Shown: piece by piece, positions 43,463-52,164 of the stretch | Position numbering within the stretch: the stretch's first letter is position 1 | Layout: every line of letters begins with the position of its first letter | Assembly: GCA_963764465.1 (NCBI GenBank) | Contig: CAVXSO010000002.1 | Coordinates: 682,001-746,000, forward strand | DNA from: JAJXXT01 sp963764465 | GTDB lineage: Bacteria > Pseudomonadota > Alphaproteobacteria > Acetobacterales > Acetobacteraceae | Direction of reading: 5' to 3' | DNA: 64,000 nt | Notes under the pieces: generated by a model | Told to the model about the DNA's origin: nothing | Databases searched by the model: none | What the model saw: the letters and a program-made list of their open reading frames with translations, nothing else | Made by a program: the position numbers and the translations under genes

Positions 43463-43698
43463 GGTGGCGTCTCCGTGGGGGAGGTTTCGGCCGCGCTATC
43501 CGCCGCCTGGGCTTGCGCCGCTTTCTCGCGGGCATCTTTCTCTCGCGCCTGGGCCTTCCGCCGGCGCAGGTTCTCGCGCAGCGCCGCGGCGAGCCGCTCC
43601 GCCCGCCCCGCGGCAGCCTTCCGGCCAGCCTCGGAAAGCGTCGGGGCGGAAAGGGCAGGGGCGTCCTTTGAATCCGATCGGGCGGGTGCTTCGGCCAT
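43453..43698 (-). CDS. Small charged helical protein upstream of dcd
   Basis: 81 residues from the ATG at 43698. The middle is strongly basic and helical (RKAAAGRAERLAAALRENLRRRKAQAREKD), and the end is Ala/Glu-rich. A similar short Arg-rich gene is, from memory, common just upstream of dcd-type genes in related alphaproteobacteria. The longer upstream frame runs through the tRNA and is not coding. The function is unknown. It overlaps dcd by 10 bases. Confidence 0.6.
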   Translation of the reverse strand: MAEAPARSDSKDAPALSAPTLSEAGRKAAAGRAERLAAALRENLRRRKAQAREKDAREKAAQAQAADSAAETSPTETPPCR

Positions 43699-43796
43699 GG
43701 CCCGCCAGAAGCCCCGCCCCGCGCGCCCCGTCAAGATTGGCAGGCCACGGCCCGGTTGCGCGCCGGGGGCCGATTGGCTACGTAGCCCCGCCGCGC

Positions 43797-43871
<75 letters not shown>

Positions 43872-43956
43872 GCCGCCCCCGCAATTCGGCCGCTTCCGGC
43901 CCGCCCGCGCCCTTCCGGTCCCGCCACGCTGCCGCTACGCTCGCGCCCGAGGGGCT

Positions 43957-43985
43957 GCGGAGGCGTCCGCGCTGGACGTCTCCGC
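43957..43985 (+). other. Strong hairpin between tRNA-Thr and the ABC importer genes
   Basis: A 12-bp stem (GCGGAGGCGTCC with GGACGTCTCCGC, one G-T pair) closes a 5-base loop. It ends 24 bases before the start codon of the substrate-binding protein gene. It may terminate tRNA transcription or act in the leader of the importer mRNA. There is no T run after it. Confidence 0.6.
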
Positions 43986-44009
43986 CGGAACAACGAAGGG
44001 GGACCGACC

Positions 44010-45227
44010 ATGCGTAAAGCCTGGACCTGGCTTGCCTGCGCCGCCACGGCGCTGGCCGTCACACTGCCCGCGCGGGCCGAGACGGTGCGGATGACCGTCT
44101 CCTACTACAGCGCCGCCACCGGCCCCTATTTCGAGAAGATGGCGCAGGAATTCCACGCGCAGAACCCCACCATCGACGTCAAGATCGAGGTGGTGAACTG
44201 GCCCAACCTGCTGCAGAAGCTGCAGACGGACATCTCCGCCGGCACCAACGCCGACGTCTCCATCATCGGCACCCGCTGGCTGCTGGACTTCGTGCACGAC
44301 GGCATCGCCGAGCCGCTCGATGCGCTGATGCCGCCCGGCTTCAAGGACCGCTTCATCGGCCCGTTCCTCAAGCCCGGCGAGATCGGCGGCAAGACCTACG
44401 GCCTGCCCATCGCCGCCTCCGCCCGCGCCATGTTCTACAACAAGGAAATGCTGGCCAAGGCCGGCTTCCCGGACGGCCCGAAAACCTGGGACGACGTGGT
44501 GGCGGCGGCGAAGAAGATCCACGCCGCCGGCGAGAACGCCTTCGGCCTGCAGGGCAAGAGCACGGAGACGGACGTCTATTTCTACTACGCGCTCTGGAGC
44601 TACGGCGGCGACGTGATCGACGCGCAGCAGAAGGCGGCCTTCGCCTCCCCCGCCGGCGTGAAGGCGCTCACGCTCTACAAGTCCATGCTCGACCAGGGCC
44701 TCACCGAGCCCGCGCCCACCAACTACTCGCGCAACGACCTGCAGGACATGTTCAAGCAGGGCCGCCTCGCGATGGTCATCACCGCGCCCTTCCTCATCAA
44801 CCAGATCGCGAAGGACGCGCCGAAGCTCGACTACGGCATCGTCCCGGTGCCCGAGGGCACCACCTCCGCCACCTATGCCGTCACCGACAGCGTGGTGATG
44901 TTCGCCAACTCGAAGGTGAAGCCAGCGGCGATGAAGTGGCTGGACTTCCTGTTCACCCCCGGCCCGCGCATCGCCTTCACCAAGGGCGAGGGCTTCCTGC
45001 CCACCACGAAGGAGGAGGCAAAGGACCCCGCCTTCGCCGACAACGCGCGGCTCAAGGTGTTCGTGGACCTGCTGCCGAAGGCCCGCTTCGCGCCCACGGT
45101 GACGGGCTGGGAGGACACGGCCAAGGCGGTGACGGACGCGCTGCAGGCCGTCTATCTCGGCCAGGCGCAGCCCGCGGCGGCGCTCAAGGCGGCGGCGGCG
45201 AAGGCGGACCAGTCGCTCGGCAAGTAG
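44010..45227 (+). CDS. ABC transporter extracellular solute-binding protein (family 1, sugar type)
   Basis: 405 residues with a Sec signal peptide (RKAWTWLACAATALAVTLPARA). The family-1 fold shows VRMTVSYYSAATGPYFEKMAQEFHAQNPTIDVKIEVVNW, ADVSIIGTRWLLDFV, YGLPIAASARAMFYNKEMLAKAGFPDGPKTWDDVV and FKQGRLAMVITAPFLINQI. Such proteins bind sugars, oligosaccharides or glycerol-phosphate-type ligands. It is followed by two permease genes. The ATPase subunit is absent from the cluster, as is often the case when a shared MsmK-like ATPase serves several importers. Confidence 0.92.
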   Translation: MRKAWTWLACAATALAVTLPARAETVRMTVSYYSAATGPYFEKMAQEFHAQNPTIDVKIEVVNWPNLLQKLQTDISAGTNADVSIIGTRWLLDFVHDGIAEPLDALMPPGFKDRFIGPFLKPGEIGGKTYGLPIAASARAMFYNKEMLAKAGFPDGPKTWDDVVAAAKKIHAAGENAFGLQGKSTETDVYFYYALWSYGGDVIDAQQKAAFASPAGVKALTLYKSMLDQGLTEPAPTNYSRNDLQDMFKQGRLAMVITAPFLINQIAKDAPKLDYGIVPVPEGTTSATYAVTDSVVMFANSKVKPAAMKWLDFLFTPGPRIAFTKGEGFLPTTKEEAKDPAFADNARLKVFVDLLPKARFAPTVTGWEDTAKAVTDALQAVYLGQAQPAAALKAAAAKADQSLGK

Positions 45228-45228
45228 C

Positions 45229-46146
45229 GTGGCGTTGCTGCGGCGGCGGGGGCACAACCCCGCCGCGCTTTCCCCCTCCGCGCTTTCCCCCGCCACCCTG
45301 CCATGGCTGCTGATCGCGCCGAGCCTGCTGATGGCGCTTGCCGTGATCGGCTACCCGTTCCTCGTCGTCGTCCAGCTCGCCTTCTCGAACGTCACGCGCT
45401 TCGGGCAGATGCGCGGCTTCGCGGGCTGGGCCAATTTCGCCATGGTCGCCTCCGACCCGGTGTTCTTCCAGGCGATGCTGCGCACGCTGGTCTGGACGCT
45501 CGCCGTCGTCGGCGGCACCATCCTGCTCTCCATCCCCGTCGCGCTGGTGCTGCGGGAGGATTTCTGGGGCCGCGGCGTCGCGCGCACGCTCATCATGCTG
45601 CCCTGGTCCATCGCGCTGTCCATGGCCGCCGTGGTCTGGATGTGGGCGTTCAACGCCGACTACGGCATGATCAACGGCGCGCTCGTCGCCTGGGGCATCC
45701 TGGCCAAGCCGCTGCAATGGCTCGCCCGGCCAGGCACGGCCTTCATGGTCGAGGTCGGCGTCGGCATCATCGTTTCGATCCCGTTCACCGTCACCATCCT
45801 GCTCGGCGGCCTCTCCGCCATCCCAGGCGAGCTTTACGAGGCCGCGCGCATCGACGGCGCGCGCCCGTGGCAGAGCTTCCTGCACATGACGCTGCCGATG
45901 CTCGGCCCGTTCCTCAACATCGCGATCGTGCTGAACTTCATCCACGTGTTCAACTCGTTCCCCATCATCTGGGTGATGACGGAGGGCGGGCCGGACAACC
46001 AGACGCACATCCTCGTCACCTACCTCTACGAGATGGCGTTCTACCTCGGCCGGCCGGGCCCTGCCGCGGTGGTTTCCCTCGTCGTGCTCGCCATCGTCTT
46101 CGTCGCCACCGCGATCTACATGCGCCTGCGGGAACGCGCGGTATGA
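45229..46146 (+). CDS. ABC transporter permease (MalF/UgpA type)
   Basis: 305 residues from a GTG one base after the upstream stop. It has six predicted membrane helices and the EAA loop ELYEAARIDGARPWQSFLHMTLPMLGP. The N-terminus (ALLRRRGHNPAALSPSALSP) is a short repeat-like extension. It partners with the next gene, whose start overlaps its stop (ATGA). Confidence 0.92.
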   Translation: MALLRRRGHNPAALSPSALSPATLPWLLIAPSLLMALAVIGYPFLVVVQLAFSNVTRFGQMRGFAGWANFAMVASDPVFFQAMLRTLVWTLAVVGGTILLSIPVALVLREDFWGRGVARTLIMLPWSIALSMAAVVWMWAFNADYGMINGALVAWGILAKPLQWLARPGTAFMVEVGVGIIVSIPFTVTILLGGLSAIPGELYEAARIDGARPWQSFLHMTLPMLGPFLNIAIVLNFIHVFNSFPIIWVMTEGGPDNQTHILVTYLYEMAFYLGRPGPAAVVSLVVLAIVFVATAIYMRLRERAV

Positions 46147-46985
46147 AGCGCAGAACCCGTTCCGTGCTGGCCTGGGCGGTGCTCTCGCCGCTGCTCATCG
46201 TAACACTGCTGCCCTTCGCGGTGATGCTCTCCACCGCGCTCAAGCCGGACACGGAGGTGATCGCCTGGCCGCCCACCTGGATCCCGCACCACATCGTCTG
46301 GGGCAATTTCGTGAAGATGTGGGTCGCCGTGGGCTTCGGCCAGGCGGCGCTCAACTCGCTCGAGATCGCGGTGAGTTCGACGGCGCTGACGCTGCTCATC
46401 GCCGTTCCCGCCGCCTACGCGCTGAGCCGGCTGCCGATGAAGGGTCGCGGCGCCTACCGGCAGTTCCTGCTCGCGACCCAGATGCTCTCGCCGGTGCTGC
46501 TGGTGCTCGGCCTGTTCCGCATGGTCGCCTCGATCCATTTCGACGGCGGAACACTGGCGGATACCAGGACGGGCGTCGTCATCGTCTACGCCACCTACCA
46601 GCTCGCCTTCGCGGTGTGGATGCTGGCCGCCTATTTCGCGACCATTCCCGCGGACCTCGAGGAAGCCGCCTGGATCGACGGTGCCACGCGCCGCCAGGCG
46701 GTGCTGCGCGTCTTCCTGCCGCTCGCGCTCCCGGCGCTGGCGGTCACCGGCATCGTCACCTTCGTCGCCGCCTGGAACGAGTTCACCATCGCGCTGACGC
46801 TGCTGCGCGACCCCTCGCGCCTCACGCTGCCGCTCAAGGTCGTGAACCTCGTCGCCGGCCGCTACAGCGTGGAGTGGAACCAGGTGATGGCCGCAACGCT
46901 CGTCGCGACGCTGCCCGTCGCCGTGGTGTTCACCCTGCTGCAGCGATACCTCGTGAGCGGGCTGACGCTGGGCGCGGTGAAGTAG
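46143..46985 (+). CDS. ABC transporter permease (MalG/UgpE type)
   Basis: 280 residues with six membrane helices and the EAA loop DLEEAAWIDGATRRQAVLRVFLPLALP. The ending RYLVSGLTLGAVK is typical of this family. It completes the membrane part of the importer. The stop lies in a GC-rich inverted repeat shared with the convergent gene. Confidence 0.93.
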   Translation: MKRRTRSVLAWAVLSPLLIVTLLPFAVMLSTALKPDTEVIAWPPTWIPHHIVWGNFVKMWVAVGFGQAALNSLEIAVSSTALTLLIAVPAAYALSRLPMKGRGAYRQFLLATQMLSPVLLVLGLFRMVASIHFDGGTLADTRTGVVIVYATYQLAFAVWMLAAYFATIPADLEEAAWIDGATRRQAVLRVFLPLALPALAVTGIVTFVAAWNEFTIALTLLRDPSRLTLPLKVVNLVAGRYSVEWNQVMAATLVATLPVAVVFTLLQRYLVSGLTLGAVK

Positions 46986-46999
46986 GCGCGGTCGCGCCT
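46984..46999. terminator. GC-rich inverted repeat between convergent genes
   Basis: AGGCGCG and CGCGCCT flank two bases. It covers the ends of both convergent genes and could serve as a bidirectional stop structure. It lacks a T tract and the loop is very short, so the assignment is weak. Confidence 0.3.
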
Positions 47000-47256
47000 C
47001 AGAACCGCCGCCGCGCGCATCCCGGCTCGCAGAGCGGCACCTCCCGCGCCTCCGCCCGGAACGCGCCGCACCCCCGGCAGCGCAGCCTGAGCAGCCCGAA
47101 CTCCACCGGAAACTCCGGCCCATGCCGCCGGATCAGCATCTCCACGGGCAACGCCGACATCCGCCCGCAGGCGCGGCAAACCGCCATCCGCACCCAGCCC
47201 GGCCGGACCGCGAGCAGGCTCTTGAGCCGCGGCCCGGAGTAGCTCCTTGTTCCCAT
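46999..47256 (-). CDS. Small zinc-ribbon-like protein
   Basis: 85 residues with two CxxC pairs (CRACGRM and CRGCGAF) spaced about 35 residues apart, plus CEPGC near the end. The likely fold is a zinc ribbon. The N-terminus (TRSYSGPRLKSLLAVRPGW) is typical for a small family seen in related bacteria from memory. It converges on the permease gene. The function is unknown. Confidence 0.6.
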   Translation of the reverse strand: MGTRSYSGPRLKSLLAVRPGWVRMAVCRACGRMSALPVEMLIRRHGPEFPVEFGLLRLRCRGCGAFRAEAREVPLCEPGCARRRF

Positions 47257-47314
47257 GGCGCCGGGAACATAACAAGAACGAAAATGCGCGCAACCGTCAC
47301 CGCCCGGCTGGCGC

Positions 47315-47524
47315 CTAGCCCTTCCGTCCGAACAGAATCAGCAGCGCGCCACCTATGGCGGCGGCCGCGCCGGCAAAGACATACGTCATGGTCTGGTTCG
47401 TGAAACGCCCCGTCAGGGCGTTCGACAGCTGATCGACCGGCGCATTCGACGCATGCCAGGCGAAGGCGAGAAGAATCACGCCGATGGCGAAAGCCAGCAC
47501 GCCGAGCAGCTGAAGCGGTCTCAT
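47315..47524 (-). CDS. DUF3185 family small membrane protein
   Basis: 69 residues from the ATG at 47524, with two membrane helices (LLGVLAFAIGVILLAFAWHASNAP and MTYVFAGAAAAIGGALLILFG) and the linker SNALTGRFTNQT that marks this family. It lies 43 bases downstream of the BON-domain lipoprotein on the same strand. The function is unknown, perhaps envelope stress. Confidence 0.85.
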   Translation of the reverse strand: MRPLQLLGVLAFAIGVILLAFAWHASNAPVDQLSNALTGRFTNQTMTYVFAGAAAAIGGALLILFGRKG

Positions 47525-47567
47525 CAGCTCGTCCCGTGAACGATGGCGGGCCTGGTGCACGCCATCG

Positions 47568-47879
47568 TCATTTTACGACCAGATTGTTCTTGACGCCCCG
47601 CACACCCGCCACGCCGGCGGCAATCTCGCCAGCGTGTGCCTTCGTTGCCTCGCTGTCCACAAAGCCGGAGAGCTGGACAACATCCTTGAAGGTCTCGACG
47701 CCGATATTGAAGGATTTCAACCCGGAATCGCCCAGCAGGGCAGTCTTCACCTTGGTCGTGATCGTCGCGCTGTCAACGTATTGGCCGGTGCTCTCCGTCG
47801 TACGGCTCGACGTGCAGGCGCCAACCGCCAGCGGGCCGAGCAGTACAAAGGCCAACGGCATCCACAGTGCTTTTTTCAT
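47568..47879 (-). CDS. BON domain lipoprotein
   Basis: 103 residues from the ATG at 47879. A lipoprotein signal ends LAVGAC (lipobox). One BON domain follows: YVDSATITTKVKTALLGDSGLKSFNIGVETFKDVVQLSGFVDSEATKAHAGEIAAGVAGVRGVKNNL. BON proteins bind phospholipid at the outer membrane or periplasm and are often osmotically or stress induced. A T run and a probable promoter lie just upstream. Confidence 0.9.
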   Translation of the reverse strand: MKKALWMPLAFVLLGPLAVGACTSSRTTESTGQYVDSATITTKVKTALLGDSGLKSFNIGVETFKDVVQLSGFVDSEATKAHAGEIAAGVAGVRGVKNNLVVK

Positions 47880-49122
47880 GGTCGATCGCTCCATTTGCAG
47901 CCAAAAAAAAATCGGGGCACGACCGGATGACTGTGCAACGATTGCGCTCCGGGTGGAAGCACGCACAGGAATAAGCCACGGTCGCATCGGTCGGGCGGTT
48001 GCAGGGCTGGTGCCCCCGTTTGCGGTGGCGACCTCCTGGCTGCGATCGCCGGTCGAGCTGGCGCCGGTGTGGTCGGCGCGCACGCCAGCGGTGATGGGCG
48101 CATCACGCACCGCTTGCGCGCGCTGGTGCGACAAGCCCAGGTCCGCAGGCGCCGCGCCCGGGCGATCGGTCCTGCCAACGACCGTCGTGCGCATCGCGGT
48201 GTCATGCCGGACACCCTGGACAACGTTTCGGGGGAAAACGTTTCGGGTCGCTCATCGAACTGCGCGGATTGACGGCGGCGTTGCTGGTATCGAAACAAAC
48301 CCGATACCAGGCGCCGGCCCGTTCCGGACCTCCGGTGGCAGGGCGGCCACGAACCCACGCAGGATTGCCCTGGATCTGGACATCATAACCCCCGTTGCCT
48401 TTATCCGCGGAGCAACCCGGGCAACGCCACGGCATCGAGATCTGGGGCATCGAGATCTCGGGCATCGAGATCCGGGGCATCGAGATCCGGCGTCGGTGAT
48501 CTCCCGTGGTCTTCATAAGTATTATTACGCAATGCCGTCGTCCCGCCGGACAATGATCTGGGTCAAATTGGGTCACGATATGGGAATCAGTTCGGAAAAC
48601 GCTCCTGAACCGCCGATGTGCCCGGCTGCCGCGCCCTCTCGCGGACACCGCCGCCATGATTGAACATACCTGCGCAGGCGCGGCCGTATCGGGTCATGCG
48701 ATGCGATCTGCCAGGAGCGGAAACGCCGCCGCGCCCCGTGCCGCGCCCGGCGGCGTGTGGTGGGGCCGGCAAGGAACGGGCATGAGGGTAACGAACGAGC
48801 GCCGCGCAACCCCAGCCGCGCGATCATGATCCACCCGCCGGCCCGGGCTCCGTTTTCTCCTCGAACCCCGGCGCGGCAGCACCGGCCGCCCCCACCCGGG
48901 CGCGCATGAGCCCCCATAAGTAGATTCCGGTCCTGTGAAGAACCCTCCGTCCTTGCGATGCTGGGCCGATGGCTGGCGTGAGGCCCCCTCAGGGGCTGCC
49001 CATGCGGCCGCGCGTTCCCCATCGGCCCCGGCAGCGCCGGCGCATGGTGGCAAGGCTTATCGTGTCCCGGTGCTGGCTGCCATCGGGCGGCGTGCCGGGC
49101 GCCACAGAGGAAGGCGACGAAC
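47880..49122. other. 1.2-kb stretch without a supported gene
   Basis: Open frames here have no recognisable protein features and overlap each other on both strands. The stretch holds the four-unit 15-bp tandem repeat, a short AACGTTTCGGG direct repeat near 48230, and a GC-rich part from 48660. I see no RNA gene and no insertion-sequence ends. Confidence 0.5.
48431..48490. repeat. Four tandem copies of a 15-bp unit
   Basis: Units GGCATCGAGATCTGG (48431), GGCATCGAGATCTCG (48446) and GGCATCGAGATCCGG (48461 and 48476) follow each other without spacers. Fifteen bases keep any frame intact, and one minus-strand frame would read a repeated ISMP-type pentapeptide. No convincing gene contains it. Confidence 0.9.
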
Positions 49123-49776
49123 ATGCCATGCTGTTTCTATCCGGCCCTGATCCTCAAGGATTCGGAGAGCGAATACGGCGTCGTGTTCCCGGATCTGCCG
49201 GCCTGCGTCACCGCCGGCGAAACCGTGCAGGAGGCGGCGCTCGACGCGGCGCAGGCGCTCGCCCGGCACATCCTGGGCCTCGCCGAGGACAAGGCCGAGA
49301 TCCCGCCGCCCTCGGCGCCAGACGCAGCATTGCCGGAATGGCTCGACGAGCACGATGCACGCACGATCGTCGCCCGCGTGCTGGTGCCGGTCGAGGTGCC
49401 CGGCCGCTCGCTGCGCATCACCATCGCGATCGACGAGGCGCTGCTCGCGCGGATCGACGAGGCGGCCTCCTGCGCCGGCGGCTCGCGCTCGGACTTCATC
49501 GCCGAGGCCGCGCGCGCCCGGCTGGGGCAGCGCACGCTCGCGGAAGCGACGCTGCAGGCCGTCCGCGCCGGCATGGCCCAGGCCCGCGCGCTGAAGATGT
49601 TTCTTGAACAGCACGAGCGCGAAGGCCAGGAATGCGCCGGCGAAAGCGCCGCGCGGATGCGGCTGGACCGGGTGGTGGACGCGTTCGGTTCGCTGCAAAG
49701 GGACATGCTCGCGCCCGCGGCAGCGGCGGCCAGGCCCGAAGCCGATGCCGTCCGGTTCCACGCGCTGGTGGCCTGA
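49123..49776 (+). CDS. HicB-like antitoxin with ribbon-helix-helix domain and long C-terminal extension
   Basis: 217 residues. The N-terminal HicB fold is YPALILKDSESEYGVVFPDLPACVTAGETVQEAALDAAQALARHI. A ribbon-helix-helix (LRITIAIDEALLARIDEAASCAGGSRSDFIAEAARARL) comes at about 100-145. An extra ~70-residue helical tail follows. No HicA toxin gene is adjacent, so either the partner has been lost or the protein is a solitary regulator. The length is well above the usual ~110-140 residues. Confidence 0.75.
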   Translation: MPCCFYPALILKDSESEYGVVFPDLPACVTAGETVQEAALDAAQALARHILGLAEDKAEIPPPSAPDAALPEWLDEHDARTIVARVLVPVEVPGRSLRITIAIDEALLARIDEAASCAGGSRSDFIAEAARARLGQRTLAEATLQAVRAGMAQARALKMFLEQHEREGQECAGESAARMRLDRVVDAFGSLQRDMLAPAAAAARPEADAVRFHALVA

Positions 49777-49833
49777 AGCCCGCCACCCCGCGCGGAGGTG
49801 ACCGGCGCCACCGGTTCGCCCTAGGATGGCGCC

Positions 49834-50547
49834 GTGAACGACACCGCGCACCCCACGCCCGGGATGGCCGACCCATCGCCCCCGTGCGCCGCCTGCCACG
49901 CGGACGGCGCGGCGCCGCCCGCCCCGCCCGGCGCGGAGCGGCGCGCCCTCGTCGAGCAGGCGTTCCGCCTCGAGTGGCTCACCGTCGCCTGGATGGTCGT
50001 GGAAGCCGTCATCGCCATCGGCGCGGGCCTCGCCGCCGGCAGCGTCGTCCTGCTCGCCTTCGGCCTCGACAGCGTCATCGAGCTGGCCTCGGCCGGCGTG
50101 CTCATCTGGCGCCTGTCGGTCGAGCTGCGTCAGGGCCACGAATTCTCGGAGGACACGGAACGGCTCGCCAGCCGCATCGGCGGCGCGCTGCTGTTCGCGC
50201 TCGCGGCCTATGTCGTGCTCTCCGCCGGCTGGAGCCTCTGGACGCGCCACGGCGCCGAGTTCTCGCTCCCCGGCCTCGCCGTCAGCGCGCTCGCGATCCC
50301 CATCATGCGCTACCTGGCCCGCCGCAAGATCGCGCTCGCGGAGCGTCTCGGCAGCCGCGCCATGCGGGCGGACGCGATGGAAAGCATCACCTGCGGCTGG
50401 CTCTCGCTCGTGGTGGTGATCAGCCTCGCCGCCCAGGCCGGCCTCGGCGCGTGGTGGGTCGATCCCGTGGGCTCGCTCGCCATCGTCTGGCTGCTGGTCA
50501 GGGAAGGGCGGGAGGCGTGGGCGGCGGAGGAATGCGGCTGCTGCTGA
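49834..50547 (+). CDS. Cation-efflux-family (CDF-like) membrane protein
   Basis: 237 residues with five or six membrane helices: LTVAWMVVEAVIAIGAGLAAGSVVLLAFGLDSVIELASAGVLIWRL, then ALAAYVVLSAGWSLW, ADAMESITCGWLSLVVVISL and VDPVGSLAIVWLLV. The AFGLDSVIEL and RADAMES segments carry the CDF metal-site aspartates. A Cys-containing N-terminus (CAACHADG) and the C-terminal ECGCC may bind metal. The C-terminal cytoplasmic domain of typical CDF proteins is missing. Confidence 0.75.
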   Translation: MNDTAHPTPGMADPSPPCAACHADGAAPPAPPGAERRALVEQAFRLEWLTVAWMVVEAVIAIGAGLAAGSVVLLAFGLDSVIELASAGVLIWRLSVELRQGHEFSEDTERLASRIGGALLFALAAYVVLSAGWSLWTRHGAEFSLPGLAVSALAIPIMRYLARRKIALAERLGSRAMRADAMESITCGWLSLVVVISLAAQAGLGAWWVDPVGSLAIVWLLVREGREAWAAEECGCC

Positions 50548-50569
50548 CGCCGCCATCCGCCAGCAGGTG

Positions 50570-50596
50570 CCCACCGCGGCACGTTCAAATCCGGCG
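50570..50596. repeat. Left copy of a 27-bp direct repeat
   Basis: Identical over 27 bases to 53308-53334; the shared segment contains ACCGCGGCACGTTCAAATCC. Similarity continues more weakly to the left (CCGCCAGCA at both sites). On the minus strand it encodes PDLNVPRW, as in the Rz1-like gene. Here it stands alone directly after the end of the low-GC cassette. Confidence 0.9.
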
Positions 50597-50612
50597 GCGC
50601 CGGCGTCTGCCA

Positions 50613-51483
50613 TCAAATGGTGCCCTGCATTGTCGACAACCGTTCCCGCAACGGGCTCATGTCGTCCCAGTCATTGAACCGAAATTTACCCTTTAGATCT
50701 GCTAGGGTTGTATTATCATCTGTTTGGATTTTCAGTTCACTAATCACGACACCATGGTGGCTGATCTGGGATGTCGACGTGCCTATCAGGTCTGCGAGTT
50801 CGCGGTCGAGCCGCTCTCGCGTATCCTCGTCATTGCACACAGCGATCAAGGAAATTTTCGGTAGAATTTATCCGGCGGCAATTCTCCGTCGGGCGACGCC
50901 TCGATATAGAACGAATACACGCCGTCCTCCACTCTGCCGTCAGCGGACTGTGCTTCGAGGGCCTTTCTCACGCGGTCCCGGATGCCGCCACGGGCGTGCA
51001 GGCGGTCCATCAATTTCGTCGGGCAAGGCCACTCGTATATAGTAATTTCGCAAGCCATCCCTTGAACGAGTTGAGTGCGTCCGCATCCACCCACGTTTTC
51101 TCAGGCTGAAAGTCAGCAAGGAGCTTTCTGGGTATGAAGGCTCGCCTGCTAAGCGGGCAGAGCAACGCCTCCGCACCCGGCAGGCCAGCGACGCGTAGAT
51201 GAAAAGTGTGGTTGACTTTACCCTTCGCCTCGCCGTGGTTGGCGTTATACTTGGTGATGATAGTAGCGGCGAGAACCTCGATTAGAGGCTCCTTCTCGAA
51301 GTTGCTCGAACAAACCGAACAAGATTGCGTACAGATAACGAGCCACTCGTCGGGCTTCAGGTTTAGATACGCGGGAAGTATATTATTGACGGCCTGAGGG
51401 GGCCGGAAGACGCTGCACTGCAGCCATCCAGCGCTCTTGATTTGCCGCGACAAGGAGTTGCCGGTGCTCTCAACGCCCTCCAT
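50613..51483 (-). pseudogene. Unknown protein of the low-GC cassette, interrupted by two single-base frameshifts
   Basis: Three successive frames read as one protein of about 290 residues. The first has WLVICTQSCSVCSSNFEKEPLIEVLAATIITKY, RRAFIPRKLLADFQPEKTW and LNSFKGWLA. The second has ITIYEWPCPTKLMDRLHARGGIRDRVRKALEAQ and GVYSFYIEASPDGELPPDKFYRK. The third has LIAVCNDEDTRERLDRELADLI and FRFNDWDDMSPLRERL. Adding one A to an A run near 51045 and one near 50858 joins them. I do not recognise a named family. A paired cysteine motif (CSVC) and an alpha/beta C-terminus are visible. It begins 9 bases after the HTH gene, so it is the third gene of that operon. Confidence 0.6.
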
Positions 51484-51492
51484 ATGTGCCCC

Positions 51493-52164
51493 CTAGTCGC
51501 GACGTCCCGCCACCAGGTCGATTGTCAGCAAGGATGCGGCCGGCCTCTCCTTAGTACGTGTCTTGCGGTCGGCATCAGCGCGCATCGAGCGAGTTGCAGT
51601 CTCGCGCAGACTCCCAAGGGCGATACGAACGGCTTTCGTATCGATCTCTCGAGCCATAAGCGCGCTCTTGAGACTGAGCCCATCCGGTACCGTCCGCTCC
51701 CAGAAGCGATGAAAAAACCGCAGAGAGCCATCCGCCTCGCCAGACAGAAGTTCGTAGACGACGCAAAGCCGAGCGTAGTTCGGCGTGCTGGCTTCGACGC
51801 TGTCGTCGAGCCACGAGTAAACGGTCTTCCGTTCGACATCGAGCACGTCGGCCAGCGCAGAGATCGGCATTCCCTTGCCCCTCAGGGCGGCAACCATCTC
51901 TTGCGTCCCGAGAGCATTTTCTCCCGACTTCGCGTTGGCGAGCGCGATCATATTCGTCGACAGCGTTGCCGATGCAGCCGACGGCGATTGCACCGCAGTC
52001 GCGGTGCGAGCACCCCCTCCCGTACCAGCGATCCTCATGCTGAGCGCCCAGAAAGCCGCGCCGCGCTGCTCTCCGATGTCACGCGCGATGCTCGGCGTGA
52101 ACGCCCACTCTCGGTCTACTACGTTCCACTCGGCTAGTGCCGCGCTCACCGCCGCCCCTCCCAT
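51493..52164 (-). CDS. HTH-domain protein, middle gene of the low-GC cassette
   Basis: 223 residues. The N-terminal ~85 residues are unassigned and Ala/Ser-rich. A helix-turn-helix at about 90-120 (LRGKGMPISALADVLDVERKTVYSWLDDSVEASTPNYARLCVVYELL) is the clearest feature, of XRE-like type. A helical C-terminus (GSLRFFHRFWERTVPDGLSLKSALMAREIDTKAVRIALGSLRETA) follows. It overlaps the upstream TIGR04255-like gene by 19 bases. It may regulate the operon or be a DNA-binding component of its function. Confidence 0.7.
   Translation of the reverse strand: MGGAAVSAALAEWNVVDREWAFTPSIARDIGEQRGAAFWALSMRIAGTGGGARTATAVQSPSAASATLSTNMIALANAKSGENALGTQEMVAALRGKGMPISALADVLDVERKTVYSWLDDSVEASTPNYARLCVVYELLSGEADGSLRFFHRFWERTVPDGLSLKSALMAREIDTKAVRIALGSLRETATRSMRADADRKTRTKERPAASLLTIDLVAGRRD

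Noticed and set aside
48431..48490. CRISPR array
   Set aside because: The four 15-bp units are contiguous with no spacers, and no cas genes are near.
48202..48657. 151-codon minus-strand frame containing ISMP repeats
   Set aside because: The repeat simply keeps the frame open. The flanks show no protein-like pattern.
48573..49124. 183-codon minus-strand frame
   Set aside because: It is Arg/Gly/Ala-rich with no domain or start signal, and lies in a gene-poor GC-rich stretch.
51206..51397. Short plus-strand frames over the low-GC cassette
   Set aside because: They are antisense to a reconstructed protein with consistent features and lack ribosome sites.
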